Positions 35,355-47,058 of a DNA stretch of 64,000 nucleotides are shown piece after piece. The stretch covers positions 243,425 to 307,424 of the forward strand of contig VFIW01000074.1 in assembly GCA_006386115.1 (NCBI GenBank), written 5' to 3'. Each line of letters begins with the position of its first letter. Within the stretch, counting starts at the first letter, position 1. The notes under the pieces are model-generated. The model ran no database searches and was not told the origin of the DNA. It saw only the letters and a program-made list of their open reading frames with translations. This DNA is from Globisporangium splendens (Eukaryota > Oomycota > Peronosporomycetes > Pythiales > Pythiaceae). Both the position numbers and the translations under genes were made by a program.

Positions 35355-36869
35355 ATGGGACTCTGTCTGTCCAACTGCATGCCCAAGGGCGGCGGCGACA
35401 TCGGCGAGGAGATCGAGAAGGATCTGGACGACGTGAACCGCAGCTACATCAAGCAAATCGACCACGCCACGCCATTCGGCACCACAGCGCTCCTCGCCGT
35501 ACGATAGTCGCGACTACCGCTTTTGCTGAGGGAAGTGACGATAGACAAGAAACTCACTTGGGTGTGATTGCTGTTATTCATGATACATTATAGGCGGATG
35601 AAGTCATGTGCCTCGATGCAATCGGCGAAGGACCGTTCGGCACAGTGTATGAAGGTCGGTACCGCGGCAGCACGGTCGCCGTGAAGAAGATGAAGATGAC
35701 AGCACAACCGATGAAGCCGTCGATGCGGGAAAACATGGAGATGGAGCTCCAGGTTGAAGCCGGGCGCATGGGCACGTACGTACACATCCTCGTGAAAAGA
35801 TTCGTGTGTGGATGGATCCAAACACACACACACACACACACGCACTTGACGCTTTCTGAACTGAGAGAGTGACACTACTACATCTTCTTCTATTTTCTGT
35901 GTATGTGTGTGTGGACGCGGACAATTCTTGAAATGCAGGCTCCGTCACCCAAATACCGTGTTGTTCATGGGTGCATGCGTCCAGGGCGAGTATTTCTGCA
36001 TCGTGAGCGAGTTCTGCACGCGTGGGTCACTGTACAACGTGCTGCACGCACCCAAGCAAACCACACATAGCTCCAGTGGGAAAAAGGACAAACGCGGCGT
36101 GGACGGCCAGCCTCTGTCGCGCAACAACGCCCCGGGCAGCAACGGAGCGTTTCCTTCGTCGGATGGAAAGAAGAAGAAACCTCTCAAATGGAGTGTGCAA
36201 CTGCGGCTCGCGCTTGGTGCGGCGAAAGGACTGTTGTATCTTCACAGTGCCGACCCGCCATTAGTCCATGGCCAGCTCAAAAGTACCAACATCCTTGTCG
36301 ACGATTCGTGGAATGCGAAACTTGCCGATTTCGGCACGCGGCGTGTTGCTGACGCGATGGGCTTTGACCGAACGCGCCTCGAAAGTATGGACTCAGGCAC
36401 CGGATTGCTTCGGTGGACGGCTCCAGAGCTACTCAAGCTTGGTGAGGATCGAGTCCTCAAGGGGAATGCTTCCACAGGTGGGGCCATTCCTCAAGCTGTT
36501 GACGTGTATAGCTTCGGGATGATCCTGTGGGAGCTGACGACGGGTGAGCTCCCGTTTGCGGAGATGCAGAGCAATCGCGAGATCCGCGAGTATGTGCTTT
36601 CGGGCTGCCGGCCGCTCATGAACCCTGGCCAATGCAACAAACAGTGGGGAGAATTGATCACGCGATGCTGGTCACGCAACGCAGCGCAACGACCGACGGC
36701 TGCCGAGATCGTCTCGACGCTCGAGAGTATCAATAAACTGGATGCGCAGGTGCAATCGGCGAAAAAGAAAAAGAAAACAGTGAACAGCAACCGCGCGGAC
36801 TACCGCTTTGACCAGAACAAGAAAACAAACGGAACGTCCAGGTTTAAGACGAATGTCCGACTCACGTAA
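35355..36869 (+). CDS. TKL-type predicted pseudokinase with N-terminal acylation signal
   Basis: Three exons, 35355-35498, 35594-35775 and 35939-36869, give 418 aa. The N-terminus MGLCLSNC has Gly2 for myristoylation and Cys4/Cys8 for palmitoylation, so membrane anchoring is likely. The kinase domain has a normal glycine loop (IGEGPFGTVYEG), the VAVKK lysine, DFG (Asp239) and WTAPE. However, the catalytic loop reads VHGQLKSTN, so the catalytic HRD Asp is Gln221. The activation segment is short, and the Asn after the loop is kept. ATP may bind, but phosphotransfer is doubtful. A long CA run (35820-35841) lies in intron 2. It resembles oomycete TKL kinases; a scaffold or allosteric role is inferred. 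Confidence 0.85.
35820..35841. repeat. CA microsatellite in intron 2 of the pseudokinase gene
   Basis: Pure CACACA run within the second intron; likely length-polymorphic. Confidence 0.85.
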
Positions 36870-37062
36870 GTGCCACCGTGTAAGATAAAGAACGAGAGAG
36901 AAGCGAGAGTGCTGCAAGATTCGTCTCACTGGAATTCAAAGCAAAAATGCAGTACCATGGCATGTTCGCTGCTTGCCGAAAAACTAAATTAGCATTCTGC
37001 CCATAATTGAATGAACGTCACGCACGAACAGCGCAACTACCGTTCCTCGGTCATTTTTTCGT

Positions 37063-38065
37063 CTAACTGAGACTGATGTCATGTGTTTCCAAGTGTTCTT
37101 TCTGAAATTCGTCGCGCAGCATAATCGAGATGCGACGGGTTCGGTTTACAGGAAACTCGTTGCGAAACACTTGCACCCCCGGTAGAATCTCATGCGTGTA
37201 GTGATACCGGACGCGTCCCCTACACGTCAACCACACAAGTTAAAGCGAAATGCCTTCATCTGCTACAGAAAAATACTATCGGCGTACGTCATAACGTAGA
37301 ACGAGCGCCGTGGCAGGAAGGCGTCGATGATGGACTCGCCGTGCTCTTCCTTGAAGCGCATGATACTTGGCGACAAGAGACTCACACCGGCGACGACGCG
37401 GCCTGAAAACTGCATTAAGACCCATAATGTATGCAAACGTGAGCGAGCGGTACATGCATATATGCAACATTAACACGATCGCGTACCTTAATAGAGTCGA
37501 CGTGGGGTTTAATGTAGCCGTCTTCTGCTAAATCAATCACGTGGACAGCAGGAAAATACTCGAGTCCCTGTGGAAGAATCGGGACCTCGCGCAATCGGTC
37601 CAAGATGCGTTTCGTTTCTATTCTCAGCCACACACATGCAATAGCGTGCTTCTTGGTTAGCTCTATCGTCGGGTTCCATCTAATCCAACAGCATATCTGG
37701 CGCTACCGATATGTACCTGTGCTCCATCGCGACCGCTCCATCTCCTTAAACTTGACGATCACCTGGTCCCAGTGGTCTTCTTCGTAGCGACGCCTCTTCA
37801 GAATCTTCATGCACTCCTCTGCCACGACGAGCTCTTCTTCCTCCGTGACCACGTCTTGCATCACACGGAGATCGCTCTCGCGCACCAGCGGGTCAATGCA
37901 GCGTGATGCGTCAATGTTCGCGACATCCTTCCAGAGGAGTGAGCCTACTACTGGAGTGTCTGCAGCAGCAGTAGAAGCCGCAACGTCCGCCATCATTCGG
38001 CGCAACGGCACACCCGCATACCCCGAGCGGCGCAGTATTCGAGTCGTCTCCACGGCGGCGCGCAT
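37063..38065 (-). CDS. ALKBH7-like mitochondrial 2-oxoglutarate/Fe(II) dioxygenase
   Basis: Four exons, 38065-37717, 37617-37487, 37409-37288 and 37219-37063, give 252 aa. The Arg/Ala-rich N-terminus with few acids fits a mitochondrial presequence. The dioxygenase core carries the iron ligands of the AlkB fold: IKPHVDSIK supplies His and Asp, and HYTHEIL the distal His, followed by NRTRRISIMLR with the 2-oxoglutarate-binding Arg. GVSLLSPSIMRF is typical of ALKBH7 rather than DNA-repair AlkB proteins. In animals ALKBH7 acts in mitochondria in programmed necrosis and fat metabolism, and a mitochondrial tRNA-demethylating role has been reported. The exact substrate here is unknown. Confidence 0.88.
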
Positions 38066-38422
38066 TTCTCTTTCTGCCGCGACTCACGAGTCACGCATGC
38101 GCGAAATGCGCACTTGTGCTCGATGTTGCGTGTCTTGCACCCGAAAAGTGAGCTAAAGTGCACTTTGAGAATGAATTGAATTGCTGGCAGCCAAATCGCA
38201 GGTGCTTAAGTTCGCACACACTATCTTTGCTGTGGCTGTCTCGTTCCTATTGGAGAATAAGAAGGATGAAAATATCCACATTTCTCGAAATGAGCTAAGC
38301 TGTCTCTCAATTCGCACTGCAATTTCGACCATAAATCTCTACCAAATCATCTAAAAGTTTGCAAGGTGCGAAATAGTTGCACATCACTTTTGATTGGGCA
38401 AGGAGCTCCGCAACCGACAAGA
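38066..38422. other. Divergent promoter between ALKBH7-like and DPH7-like genes
   Basis: About 360 bp, AT-rich in the centre. It serves two divergent transcription units; no gene was seen. Confidence 0.55.
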
Positions 38423-39777
38423 ATGGCTGCACAGACGCTGGCGACGTTCGACACGACCGAGACTGCCGACTGCGTGGAGGCATGCCCCATTGAAGGCTTC
38501 GAGTCCTCGCTCGTGGTCGCCACCTACCAGCTGCACAAAGCAAACACGCAAGAAGCAACCAGCGACCGTCGCTGCGGCACTCTGCAGCATTTCCACGTGA
38601 CGCACGACGGAAGCGAAGGTGAGGTGTCCATCGCCAAGGCAGAAGAGATCACGACGTCCAGCGGCATCTTTGATATCAAGTGGTCGTTGCATGCGCTCAA
38701 CGGAAAGGCTGTGCTGGCGGCGGCGACGGCGGCAGGAACGCTCGAACTCTACGAGCTCGCCAAGGAAATCGATGAGCCGGTGCATCTCATTCAACACACA
38801 GGCATTTCGTCCGAGGAAGATGATACTTCCATGTGTCTATCCTTGGATTGGAGTAATCGTGTGATCCCGAACCAAGAGCCAGCGGTTTGCGTGAGTCACT
38901 CCGATGGGTAAGTGGGTGGCGGTGCTCTTGTCAACTTGAAGCGGTTGCAGTGAGGCGCTCATGTCTCGTTGCGCCTTGGGATTTGATTGTTGCAGGTCTC
39001 TCTCGGTATGGAATATCTCACAAAGTGGAGTCACAGCGAGCGCTAAGGTACCAATGCGCTTTTTAGGACCGGCCGACAGAGCTTCCGCTTGATTCTAACT
39101 CATCGACACGTCTTTTTCTCTCAACGCGTTGTTGTAGTGGCAAGCACATGACCTCTTCGGCTCGCCGATCGAGGCGTGGATCGTCGCATTCAACTGCCAC
39201 GACCCAAACGTTCTTTTCTCAGGTGCTGATGACGCCATGTTGAAGGGCTGGGACCTGCGCATGCACAACGACGACAGTGCGGTCTCCCCGATCTTCAAGA
39301 ACGCTCGCACACACTCGATGGGTGTGTGCAGCATCCAGTTCCACCCACACGACGAGCATCTCGTGGCTGTGGGCAGCTACGATGAGCACGTCAGTATGTG
39401 GGACCACCGTAACATGCGAGCACCGCTTTCCACTCATGGAACTGGGGGAGGAGTGTGGCGGTTGAAGTGGCACCCACTGGTCGAGAGAAAGGTGCGCATT
39501 TCACTAATTTGGGGGCGAGTGTGAGCGACCTGACCTGCTTGCTCTGTTTTCTGTGCAGGAGTACCTGTTAGCTGCATGCATGCATAATGGATTTCAGGTG
39601 CTCAAGACCGACGCAAAGAGCGCATTGACGCAGGTTGTGGGCTATGATCGACACAAGTCGCTGGCATACGGCGTGGACTGGTGGCGCGATCCAGCGTCGT
39701 TGTCCTCCACAGCGCCAGTTGTGGGCAGTTGCTCGTTCTACGACCATGCCTTCCACGTGTGGCGCCACCGCCTGTAG
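38423..39777 (+). CDS. Diphthine methyl ester hydrolase-type WD40 protein (DPH7/WDR85)
   Basis: Four exons, 38423-38907, 38996-39047, 39138-39491 and 39559-39777, give 369 aa. The start ATG begins [19 protein letters not shown], a family-like N-terminus. WD repeats are visible as [41 protein letters not shown] and the C-terminal [13 protein letters not shown]. The hallmark [11 protein letters not shown] segment is present. DPH7 removes the methyl group from diphthine methyl ester before final amidation in diphthamide synthesis on elongation factor 2. Cytosolic. Length matches the family. Confidence 0.9.
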
Positions 39778-40270
39778 AAAATAGCATTCTGGATCTCATT
39801 GAAGAGCGTGAGTGAGTGATCTAGAAGGAAATAAAAACGAGTAAGAAAAAAGAAGCATCTCGAGCTTTCAAACACGCCAGAGTGTCCGTCGCCCAGTCGT
39901 TGCTGTCACATGCGGTGTTTTGGCCAATGGGGGCGTGATGCGCATGGTTAGTGCGATTTGATTGGATAAATCGCGATGGCGTGGAGGGCTCGGGATGCAG
40001 AAGCGCGAAGTCGTGTCGCGCGTCTTGGTGCTTGGGGGACGCGGACAAGCAGGTGCGTCTGGTCTGAGTCAAAATATTGAAGTTCGTGCCTTGTTTTTGG
40101 TGTGGAAAAACAAAAAGGAGGAAAACTGCCACGCGCACTGTCGCCGCCGCCATGCGCAACATGACAGTGCCTCCTCATTCTCAAACACGCCACAACACTC
40201 AACAATAACCACAAGTGCACTATTGACGTTAAAGAAGACACTCAAGCAACGACAAACGCTCAAGACGAAA
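39778..40270 (+). promoter_or_regulatory. Promoter region with Inr-like element upstream of small ORF
   Basis: About 490 bp. It holds GATTGGATAAAT near 39958 (inverted CCAAT) and an oomycete initiator-like CTCATTCTCAAAC near 40174-40186, about 90 nt before the ATG at 40271. That location supports the short protein start over the in-frame extension from 39962. Confidence 0.35.
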
Positions 40271-40513
40271 ATGCCACTTGCCGTCCCCAACTCATCCACC
40301 ACTCCAGCAGCCTCCGCTGCGAAAGCATCCCAGCGATTGATCCCGAAAGGCACGTTGCCCATCGTTGTGCCGCTGGTTATGGGCTCCTTGGCATTCGCGG
40401 AGTTTGCGCACGAGCACGAGAAGAGACGCCGCCAGCAAGCGAAAACGACTCCTGCAGCATCCGAGCACCAGCTTCACGAGCACATCGTGCTCCCATGGAA
40501 AGGAGCGCGGTAG
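40271..40513 (+). CDS. Small single-span membrane protein, unknown
   Basis: 80 aa. One hydrophobic segment, about residues 30-48 (LPIVVPLVMGSLAFAEFA), is followed by a highly charged EHEKRRRQQ stretch and ends near HIVLPWKGAR. The layout resembles small mitochondrial inner-membrane or ER proteins, but no family is recognised. Coding is supported by the promoter-like element and by a membrane-plus-charge pattern rather than by homology. Confidence 0.45.
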   Translation: MPLAVPNSSTTPAASAAKASQRLIPKGTLPIVVPLVMGSLAFAEFAHEHEKRRRQQAKTTPAASEHQLHEHIVLPWKGAR

Positions 40514-41389
40514 TGCGGGTACATTGTCAACCCTTTGCGTCGTTCCAATCACGCATTGATTGACGAGACGCAGAAACAGCTCAGGATCACCGACCATGTT
40601 TACCCTTTTGTTTTATTTACACCACCACCTATTGAAGATGAAGGCACGTAACTAAGTTTAAACTTGACGCATTCTGCATCAAAATTTCCTTTTTAAAAAA
40701 TCCTGAACCGTTGAGCATCTTTTCGCCTGGTGTTCTGCAAGTTTATGAAGAACGAGGTCTCTGTTGGCTGAACGCATGTCTTAGCAGCGCATCATGCAGC
40801 AACGACGCCGCGTTCTCTGGAATGCAAGCAACGTGGACCAGGACAAGCACTGCTTGCGTTGCTTCTTTTTTTTTTGTGGTGGTGGTGAATCGGAATGCTG
40901 GTGAGTCAGGCCAACGGAAAGGGATCAAGCACAAACCTTTCGAAGCGCATAATTACCGCAATCTACATTCATGAATGTCGTGAGCCCTTGCAGCTCACGA
41001 TTCCAGAGCCTGCAATCATCCTACACAGACAAATGTGCTGTTCAATCACGCAACGGGATGCGCGCTTTTATGATCGATTGGCTGAGTGAAAAGTTGTTGA
41101 TTGGAGGTAGGGTAGGGGTATTCACGTTCAGAAAGCTGGGAGGGATGGACAGCGTTGCTGAATGAGGACTTTTGAGCGGCCAGTCACCCGAAAAACATTC
41201 TTGTGTGGGGGATAAGCTGGCACGCGGTTCTTTTTCAGCCGGCCCGGCGGAAGGAGACTATTGAAAGACTAGCTCCGCCACGCACGACAAGCGCGAACGC
41301 CACACGGACTGCGTCGGTCGATCGGACCCTTCGCACCACCATCACCTGCAGCAACAGCACGCGCCACGATCGAAGCATTTCCAGCGGCG
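40514..41389. other. Intergenic region upstream of the second bZIP gene
   Basis: About 880 bp with a poly-T run near 40867, and ATTGG boxes near 41078 and 41100. No supported gene. Confidence 0.5.
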
Positions 41390-43843
41390 ATGGTCGACAT
41401 TCAGCGCACAGGAGCCCCGCACGTACAGGCACCAAACAGAGGCAGCAGCGCGGGCGAAATGACTGCAAGTTCCGTCTCAGCTGACGCAGCATCCGCGGCG
41501 TCTAGGGTGAAAGCTAGCGCGCGGATTACAACGCCGTCCCCATCGACGTCGTCGGCGTCGACGTCCTCGATCCACGCAGACGATGGCTACGCCAGTTCGC
41601 AGTACCGCTCGTCGTTCAAAGAGGAAGACCTGACGGAGGGCGAAGAGAGTCTTTACAGCGGCCCCTCGATCTCGTCGCCGTACTTTTACGGAAACCCAAT
41701 GGGGACACCGATCCAACAACAGCAGCATCCGCAGTCTCAACAGCAGCGCGACGAGGAAGAACTCTTCGCTTCGTACACGAGCACCCCGCAGCAGGAGCTT
41801 GACGATCAGATGCGCGGTTCGAGCACATGGGACTACTATTACCCACCGGTGTCGAATCCGACTTCCGTTCCGAGCGGGAACGGGAGCTCTTCCTCCGCGG
41901 TGTCCGCTGGTGCTGCTATTGGAAGCCAGATGTCACGTCATCCCCAGCAGCAACAGCTGCCGTCCCGGTTCCCCCAGGACCGCCAGCAGCCCAGTCAAAA
42001 CCCACCGCAACCGAGCCAGCGCAGCACAAACCCTCAAAATGCTAATAACATGCAGCCGCGATTCTCTCCTTCGATTACAAGTGACGCCTTCCCCGCCGCC
42101 ACGTCTGTGTCCATGACCACAAGTAACAGTAGCAGTAACGCCATCCGCCAAGGAGTCAAACGCTCACTCGATCATGCACACTCGTCCTCCATGACCTCGC
42201 CCACTGTGTCGATCGCGAGCTCCATGATAGCCATGCGCAACATCCCTGATGCTCTCGACCTCGCACAAAACAACAACAAGGCGTCGCCCTCGCACTCGAA
42301 GCAGACAGCAGCTTTCGTGAACAGCAGCAGTAACACGATCAACATTTCCGCCGCGGCTTCGAGTGGCAGTACCAGCACCAGTACGAGCCATGCACGCAAA
42401 CTGAAGAAAGAACTCGACGACGATGATGCCGACAACTTGGGAGCGCTCGGACCCGCTGCGAAGAAAACTAAAGTGTCTCGTGAACGACAACTAAAAATCA
42501 ACGCCGCATCTCGGAGATGCCGCAAGAAACAAAAGGTGCGCACCTATGGCTTTTGTTGTGTGGCTTTGAGCGTGGTTGTTAATGTGTACATCGGTCATCT
42601 TAAATAGCTGGAGCTGCAGTTTCTGCGAACCCACGTTGTGGAGCTCCAAAGTGCGCTTCGAGAGCAAGTGAACCACCTCGGCGCGACTCCGGGGCAACAG
42701 CATCGTGCGGCTCGTTTGAGCCAATTTTTGGAAAGCAGCATTCATAAAGTTGAAGAAATGAGCTCTGGCGGACGACCACCGACCCCTGCGCAGCAGGCTG
42801 CGGGCAAGAACTTTGGCAGCGACATGGAGGCGATGAACAGCAAAGCTGTCGATGATCGCAGTGGCGACGACACGGATGGACTCTCTGGAGGAAGCGACGT
42901 TATGAGCAAGATCGAAGTGGACGACCCCCGAAGTATCCACACCATTGATCCGATGGTACTGCATTGACATGCCGTTATTACGATACCACCTTACGTGGAC
43001 GGATGGACTAACAAGTTCTTATCACTCTTTATGCTGATGTAGACGGGTTACCACCTCTCTGACGAGCGCAAGAAGACGTTGCTGAACATCGCGTCGTTCG
43101 TGCGTGTTAACATGAGTTTGGAGAGCCGCAGCTTTTCTCCCGAAGTCATCTCGTGCCTGCCGATTGAAATGGATGGATGGCAATTACGTCTGTCGATCAC
43201 TGAGAAGAACTATACGATCCACAATTGCAAGTTTTTCCCCTGCAACCTCATGGACATGTACGATTTCTGTTGGGAGACCAATGTCTCGCAGAAGATCAGC
43301 ATCAAGCAGGGCAAGAAACATTACACCGTGGTCACACCGATCGACATTGACGTTGCCCATGTGTACTCGAAAACCATCGGCAAGTGGTCCCTCTCGGTGC
43401 ATGGTGTGCCCAATGTGAGCTACAACAGCTTGGTGTGCCGAAGGTACGAGGCGGACCAGCAACGCGCGATAATTTGTCAACAGAGTGTGTTAGAAGAGCG
43501 TGACTTTGAAGACGAATCGACGCTTCCGTGGCTGTTTAAGCGCTGGGTGGTATTTCAGCCCCACGTGGTTGATGGCGTCCAAGGAACCCTTGTCGAGGCA
43601 TTCCGCACGGCGAGTTACGCCACAGGCAAGCTTATTTACAAGGAAAACAACACGTACGACAGCTTCTGCGAGCACTTGATCCGCCGATACGCCGAGTCGA
43701 ACTCGCTTCTGGAGCGCATGATGGCACGCGATAAGCGCTTCCAGCACGTCGCCGCCGTGGATGTGTCCAACGTGAATGAAGTAGATATGGACTACGAAGA
43801 AACCGCTTCCGATCGCATGGTGAAGGACCTGCTCTTGTTTTAG
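41390..43843 (+). CDS. bZIP transcription factor with canonical basic region and C-terminal conserved domain
   Basis: Three exons, 41390-42535, 42608-42955 and 43043-43843, give 764 aa. A Ser/Gln/Thr-rich N-terminal half (~340 residues) leads to the basic region KINAASRRCRKKQK, with canonical Asn371, Ser374, Cys377 and Arg378. A leucine zipper (LELQFLRTHVVELQSALREQ) crosses the first intron boundary. The C-terminal ~260 residues form a globular beta/alpha region with hydrophobic repeats (GWQLRLSITEKNY, WLFKRWVVFQP), resembling the conserved domain attached to many oomycete bZIPs. A nuclear regulator is inferred. It contrasts with the atypical bZIP at 1971-3996. Confidence 0.9.
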
Positions 43844-44013
43844 AGAGATATCCACAACAATGTTTTGTTATGTTTGTTCCAAGAATCCAAAGAAAAGGAA
43901 GAAAAAAAAGGAAAGGTAGAGGAAGAAATGCGTCCGAGTCTATTATCTATTTAAGCAAGATTGTATTGTGTGCGTTCATTCTTGGCTTTGTGTGTGCGTT
44001 AGCGAGTGGTGAG

Positions 44014-47000
44014 TTAAACGTACAAGTGTTTGTTTCTGGGTCGACGAGGTGTGTTCCATGTGACGTCAAATGGTCGTGGAATCTCACGGAGCGCGAGGTC
44101 TTCCTCCGTGAGTTGGTCTTCGCCTTCAAGCTCCGCCGAGAAGTACGTCTCTTCGTCTTCGTCCAGAAGCGAGTTCTTGACCAATTCTTCGTCTTCATCT
44201 TCGTCTGCGTCTGGGAATTCATCATCGACGATTTCTTCGTCGACAAACTCGCTGCCGTGGTGATGGCGACGTTGCTCTCCCTCACGTGCTTGCAGTGCTG
44301 CTGTGGCTCCTTCCAACTCTTCTTGCTGCTTCTTCGCGGACGCGCGAGTCGCCTTCTTCGCAGCCCTCACGTGCTTCTCCTTACGCTTGGCACGCGCCGT
44401 CTCCAAAAACATATCGTCTCCCGTGAGTGGGCGACGGCTCTTCATCTGTGACACGTGCGCATGCAGCAATTCAACAGCCTGCGCAGCTTCCGTGAACGAC
44501 TCAAAACGGAATTCCATGCGGCCGTTCGTGATGAGCACCCCCGAGGGCACGGTGCTCGACACTTTCATTTCGAGGCCACCGGCTTCAAGGATGCGGTTGA
44601 TTTCCACCATCAAGTCGCCAACGCGCGTACCAAACGGGATGTTTTGCACCGAAATCGACGTGCGCTCCTCGGGAACCGACGAAAAGACCGGACGGTACTC
44701 CTTCCAGCCTCCCATCATCACACCAAAGATCTGCAACGCGCGCTGCAACGCACGCTCACGACCATGGTCCGATGCGAATTCCACAAGCGCTTGGTACGGA
44801 GTCTTGTGATCGGACGCGATCACGTGGGTCTTCTTGCGCGGCGTTTTCAGCTCCTTCACAATACCCCTCGCTTTTTTCTTCGTCGACACTCCTTCTTCAC
44901 CGTCTTCGCTGAAGTCATTGTCGAGCTCTGCCAAGTAGTCCAGATTTTCGTCATCGCCATCATGACGACCCGAAGCTGCGTCTTCAGGCGGTCCATTCAC
45001 AGGGGTCGAGAAAAACACGAATCTTTTGACTTCGCCGACGTGCTCGAGCGCTTCACGCAAGTGCTTCTCAGTGACACCGTGAGGAAGATTTCTGTAAAAC
45101 ACACTGCGGCTCGGCTGCCACGTGGACTCAAGATGCTCTTGACCAGCATCGTTGAGCGCGGTCACAGCTGCGCGCTCACGAATCAGCTTGTGCGAGTGAC
45201 GAAGCTTGACACGACAGATAGTCAACGTCTCAACCGATAAGTGATGAAACGTCTCTTCGAAGAGCGGCATGATCGCATCCGCACAGCGAGGTCCAAGCGT
45301 CTTGCGCGCATCGTCGAGGAACGTTTGGCCAAACGTTGTTCGGTTTGGACGCCACGCGAGCTTGTACTTGAGGAAACGGCTGAAGAACATGTGATACTGG
45401 CGGTCATCCAACACCGATACGATGTTCCACGCCGTCGTGATCACCTTTTCGCGCATCTCGGGCGAGAGCTTAGTGGAGACCGAGTGCATAGGATCCACTT
45501 CATCAATGTCGTGAATCAAAATGTGGCCCACACGCATACGCGACTCCAACAGCGCTCGCAGGATGGCCTCATGACGAAGGCGGTGATGCTGAAGCGCGCT
45601 CGTCGCCAATTCGGATTCAAAGTCTTCGTAGGTCGCATTGTTGCCAGAGAGAAACGGAACAAGCTTGGACAGCACATCCTCATGGTACTGCTCCGGGAAT
45701 GCAGTTTGGATGTTGCAAACCATCTCCTGGAAAATCTTGCGGTGCAGCTTGGATGTTTTCACCGATGCGAGCATCGCGATGAGCATTTTCGAGATCGTTT
45801 CGTTGGGTAACTCCTTTTTCATGTACTCGATGAGCTCCTGGGTTTGCGACACGAGCATACGGAAGTCAATGCGATCGTTCTCCAAATTAAACTCCTCCCA
45901 TTCGGCGTCAACTGCGTCCACATCGTACATCATGGACGCTGGCGGCTGCTTCTCCAGACCCATCATCTCGGCGAAATGACTGTACCCTTCGATATCGAGG
46001 ACTTTCCGGAAATCGTTCTTCACCTGCCACAAACTTGACTTGGCACCACGGTGGTGACCTGCAGATGGCCGTTGCACCAGCTTCAGCGAGTTCAAACACG
46101 CCAGGCGGCAGTAGCAGAACACGATGCCAATAAACTTTGGGTCGGCAACAAGATCAGGGTGCAAGCCCATAATTTCAGGCACAAGCAGTTCGTTGTCTCC
46201 ATAGCTGGCGATGGTAGAAGTACTTTCTTCGGCACGGACGTCAGAGGAAGAATCGGCGTTGGCAATCGACTTGCGCGACTCGAGCTCCAGCTTCTCAATC
46301 ACATCGTCTTTGCCGTGAAGAAATGCAAGCATGTACTCGTATTCCTTCGAGTGGTTGGGACCAAAGCGCGTTTCCAGAGATCGGAGAAACTGCTTGCGGG
46401 ACAGCGAAGTCACTCGTGGCAACGTGGCATACTGAGCAACGCGATGAACCACCTTGCCAATGTCCAGTTCGGTCATGGAATGACGGAGAATGGCAAGAAT
46501 TTGCTCGGCCTTGGCAGTCGCTTCTTCTCGTGACTCCTCTCGGATTTTGCCATCATCATCATCACTGCCCTCGTAAATTGGGTACCCAATGCGCTGCGCC
46601 GTGAAGTCGATGTCGTGCAATGCATTTTCGCCATTGAGCAATTCTGATCCTTCAAGAAATGGAGTGACATCTTGCTCTTCGTCATTAATCTCCCAGCTAC
46701 CACCGTTGATGCTGGTTGCTGCCGTCTTGCCAGCTCCATTGAGCGGTGCATTGTGGGTATCAACGAAGTCATCAGTGCCGACTTTGTCGTTGGTTTGCGA
46801 CTCCCATTTCAGCGGATCCATGGCGTCGCTGAAGGCGCGCACCAGCATCTGGGAACGCTGGTTTCGGAAGAACTGCTGCTGCTGGCGGTGGAAGCGGCGA
46901 CTGCCACCAATGCCAGCATTGGAGCCGACGATGCGCGCATGGAGCTGCACGATTGAGTGCTTGAGAGGACGCAGCGGCCGCATGATCAGAGAGGTGGCGG

Positions 47001-47058
47001 CGCCAGGTCGATTGCACTTGTTGCCCAAATGAGCTGCTCGAGGAATGAATGACGCCAA
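44014..47058 (-). CDS. RNA-binding protein with two RRM-like domains, possible mitochondrial import
   Basis: 1014 aa in one exon. The N-terminal ~75 residues are Arg/Gln/His-rich with few acids (RRFHRQQQQFFRNQRSQ), consistent with a mitochondrial presequence; an alternative start is at Met26. About 110-600 is helical with no clear family. A RRM-like domain begins near 650 (SVFYRNLPHGVTEKHLREALEHVG), and a second near 800 (SISVQNIPFGTRVGDLMVEI). The C-terminal ~120 residues are highly charged (Lys-rich, then Glu/Asp). RNA binding is a family-level inference; targets are unknown. Confidence 0.75.
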   Translation of the reverse strand: MASFIPRAAHLGNKCNRPGAATSLIMRPLRPLKHSIVQLHARIVGSNAGIGGSRRFHRQQQQFFRNQRSQMLVRAFSDAMDPLKWESQTNDKVGTDDFVDTHNAPLNGAGKTAATSINGGSWEINDEEQDVTPFLEGSELLNGENALHDIDFTAQRIGYPIYEGSDDDDGKIREESREEATAKAEQILAILRHSMTELDIGKVVHRVAQYATLPRVTSLSRKQFLRSLETRFGPNHSKEYEYMLAFLHGKDDVIEKLELESRKSIANADSSSDVRAEESTSTIASYGDNELLVPEIMGLHPDLVADPKFIGIVFCYCRLACLNSLKLVQRPSAGHHRGAKSSLWQVKNDFRKVLDIEGYSHFAEMMGLEKQPPASMMYDVDAVDAEWEEFNLENDRIDFRMLVSQTQELIEYMKKELPNETISKMLIAMLASVKTSKLHRKIFQEMVCNIQTAFPEQYHEDVLSKLVPFLSGNNATYEDFESELATSALQHHRLRHEAILRALLESRMRVGHILIHDIDEVDPMHSVSTKLSPEMREKVITTAWNIVSVLDDRQYHMFFSRFLKYKLAWRPNRTTFGQTFLDDARKTLGPRCADAIMPLFEETFHHLSVETLTICRVKLRHSHKLIRERAAVTALNDAGQEHLESTWQPSRSVFYRNLPHGVTEKHLREALEHVGEVKRFVFFSTPVNGPPEDAASGRHDGDDENLDYLAELDNDFSEDGEEGVSTKKKARGIVKELKTPRKKTHVIASDHKTPYQALVEFASDHGRERALQRALQIFGVMMGGWKEYRPVFSSVPEERTSISVQNIPFGTRVGDLMVEINRILEAGGLEMKVSSTVPSGVLITNGRMEFRFESFTEAAQAVELLHAHVSQMKSRRPLTGDDMFLETARAKRKEKHVRAAKKATRASAKKQQEELEGATAALQAREGEQRRHHHGSEFVDEEIVDDEFPDADEDEDEELVKNSLLDEDEETYFSAELEGEDQLTEEDLALREIPRPFDVTWNTPRRPRNKHLYV

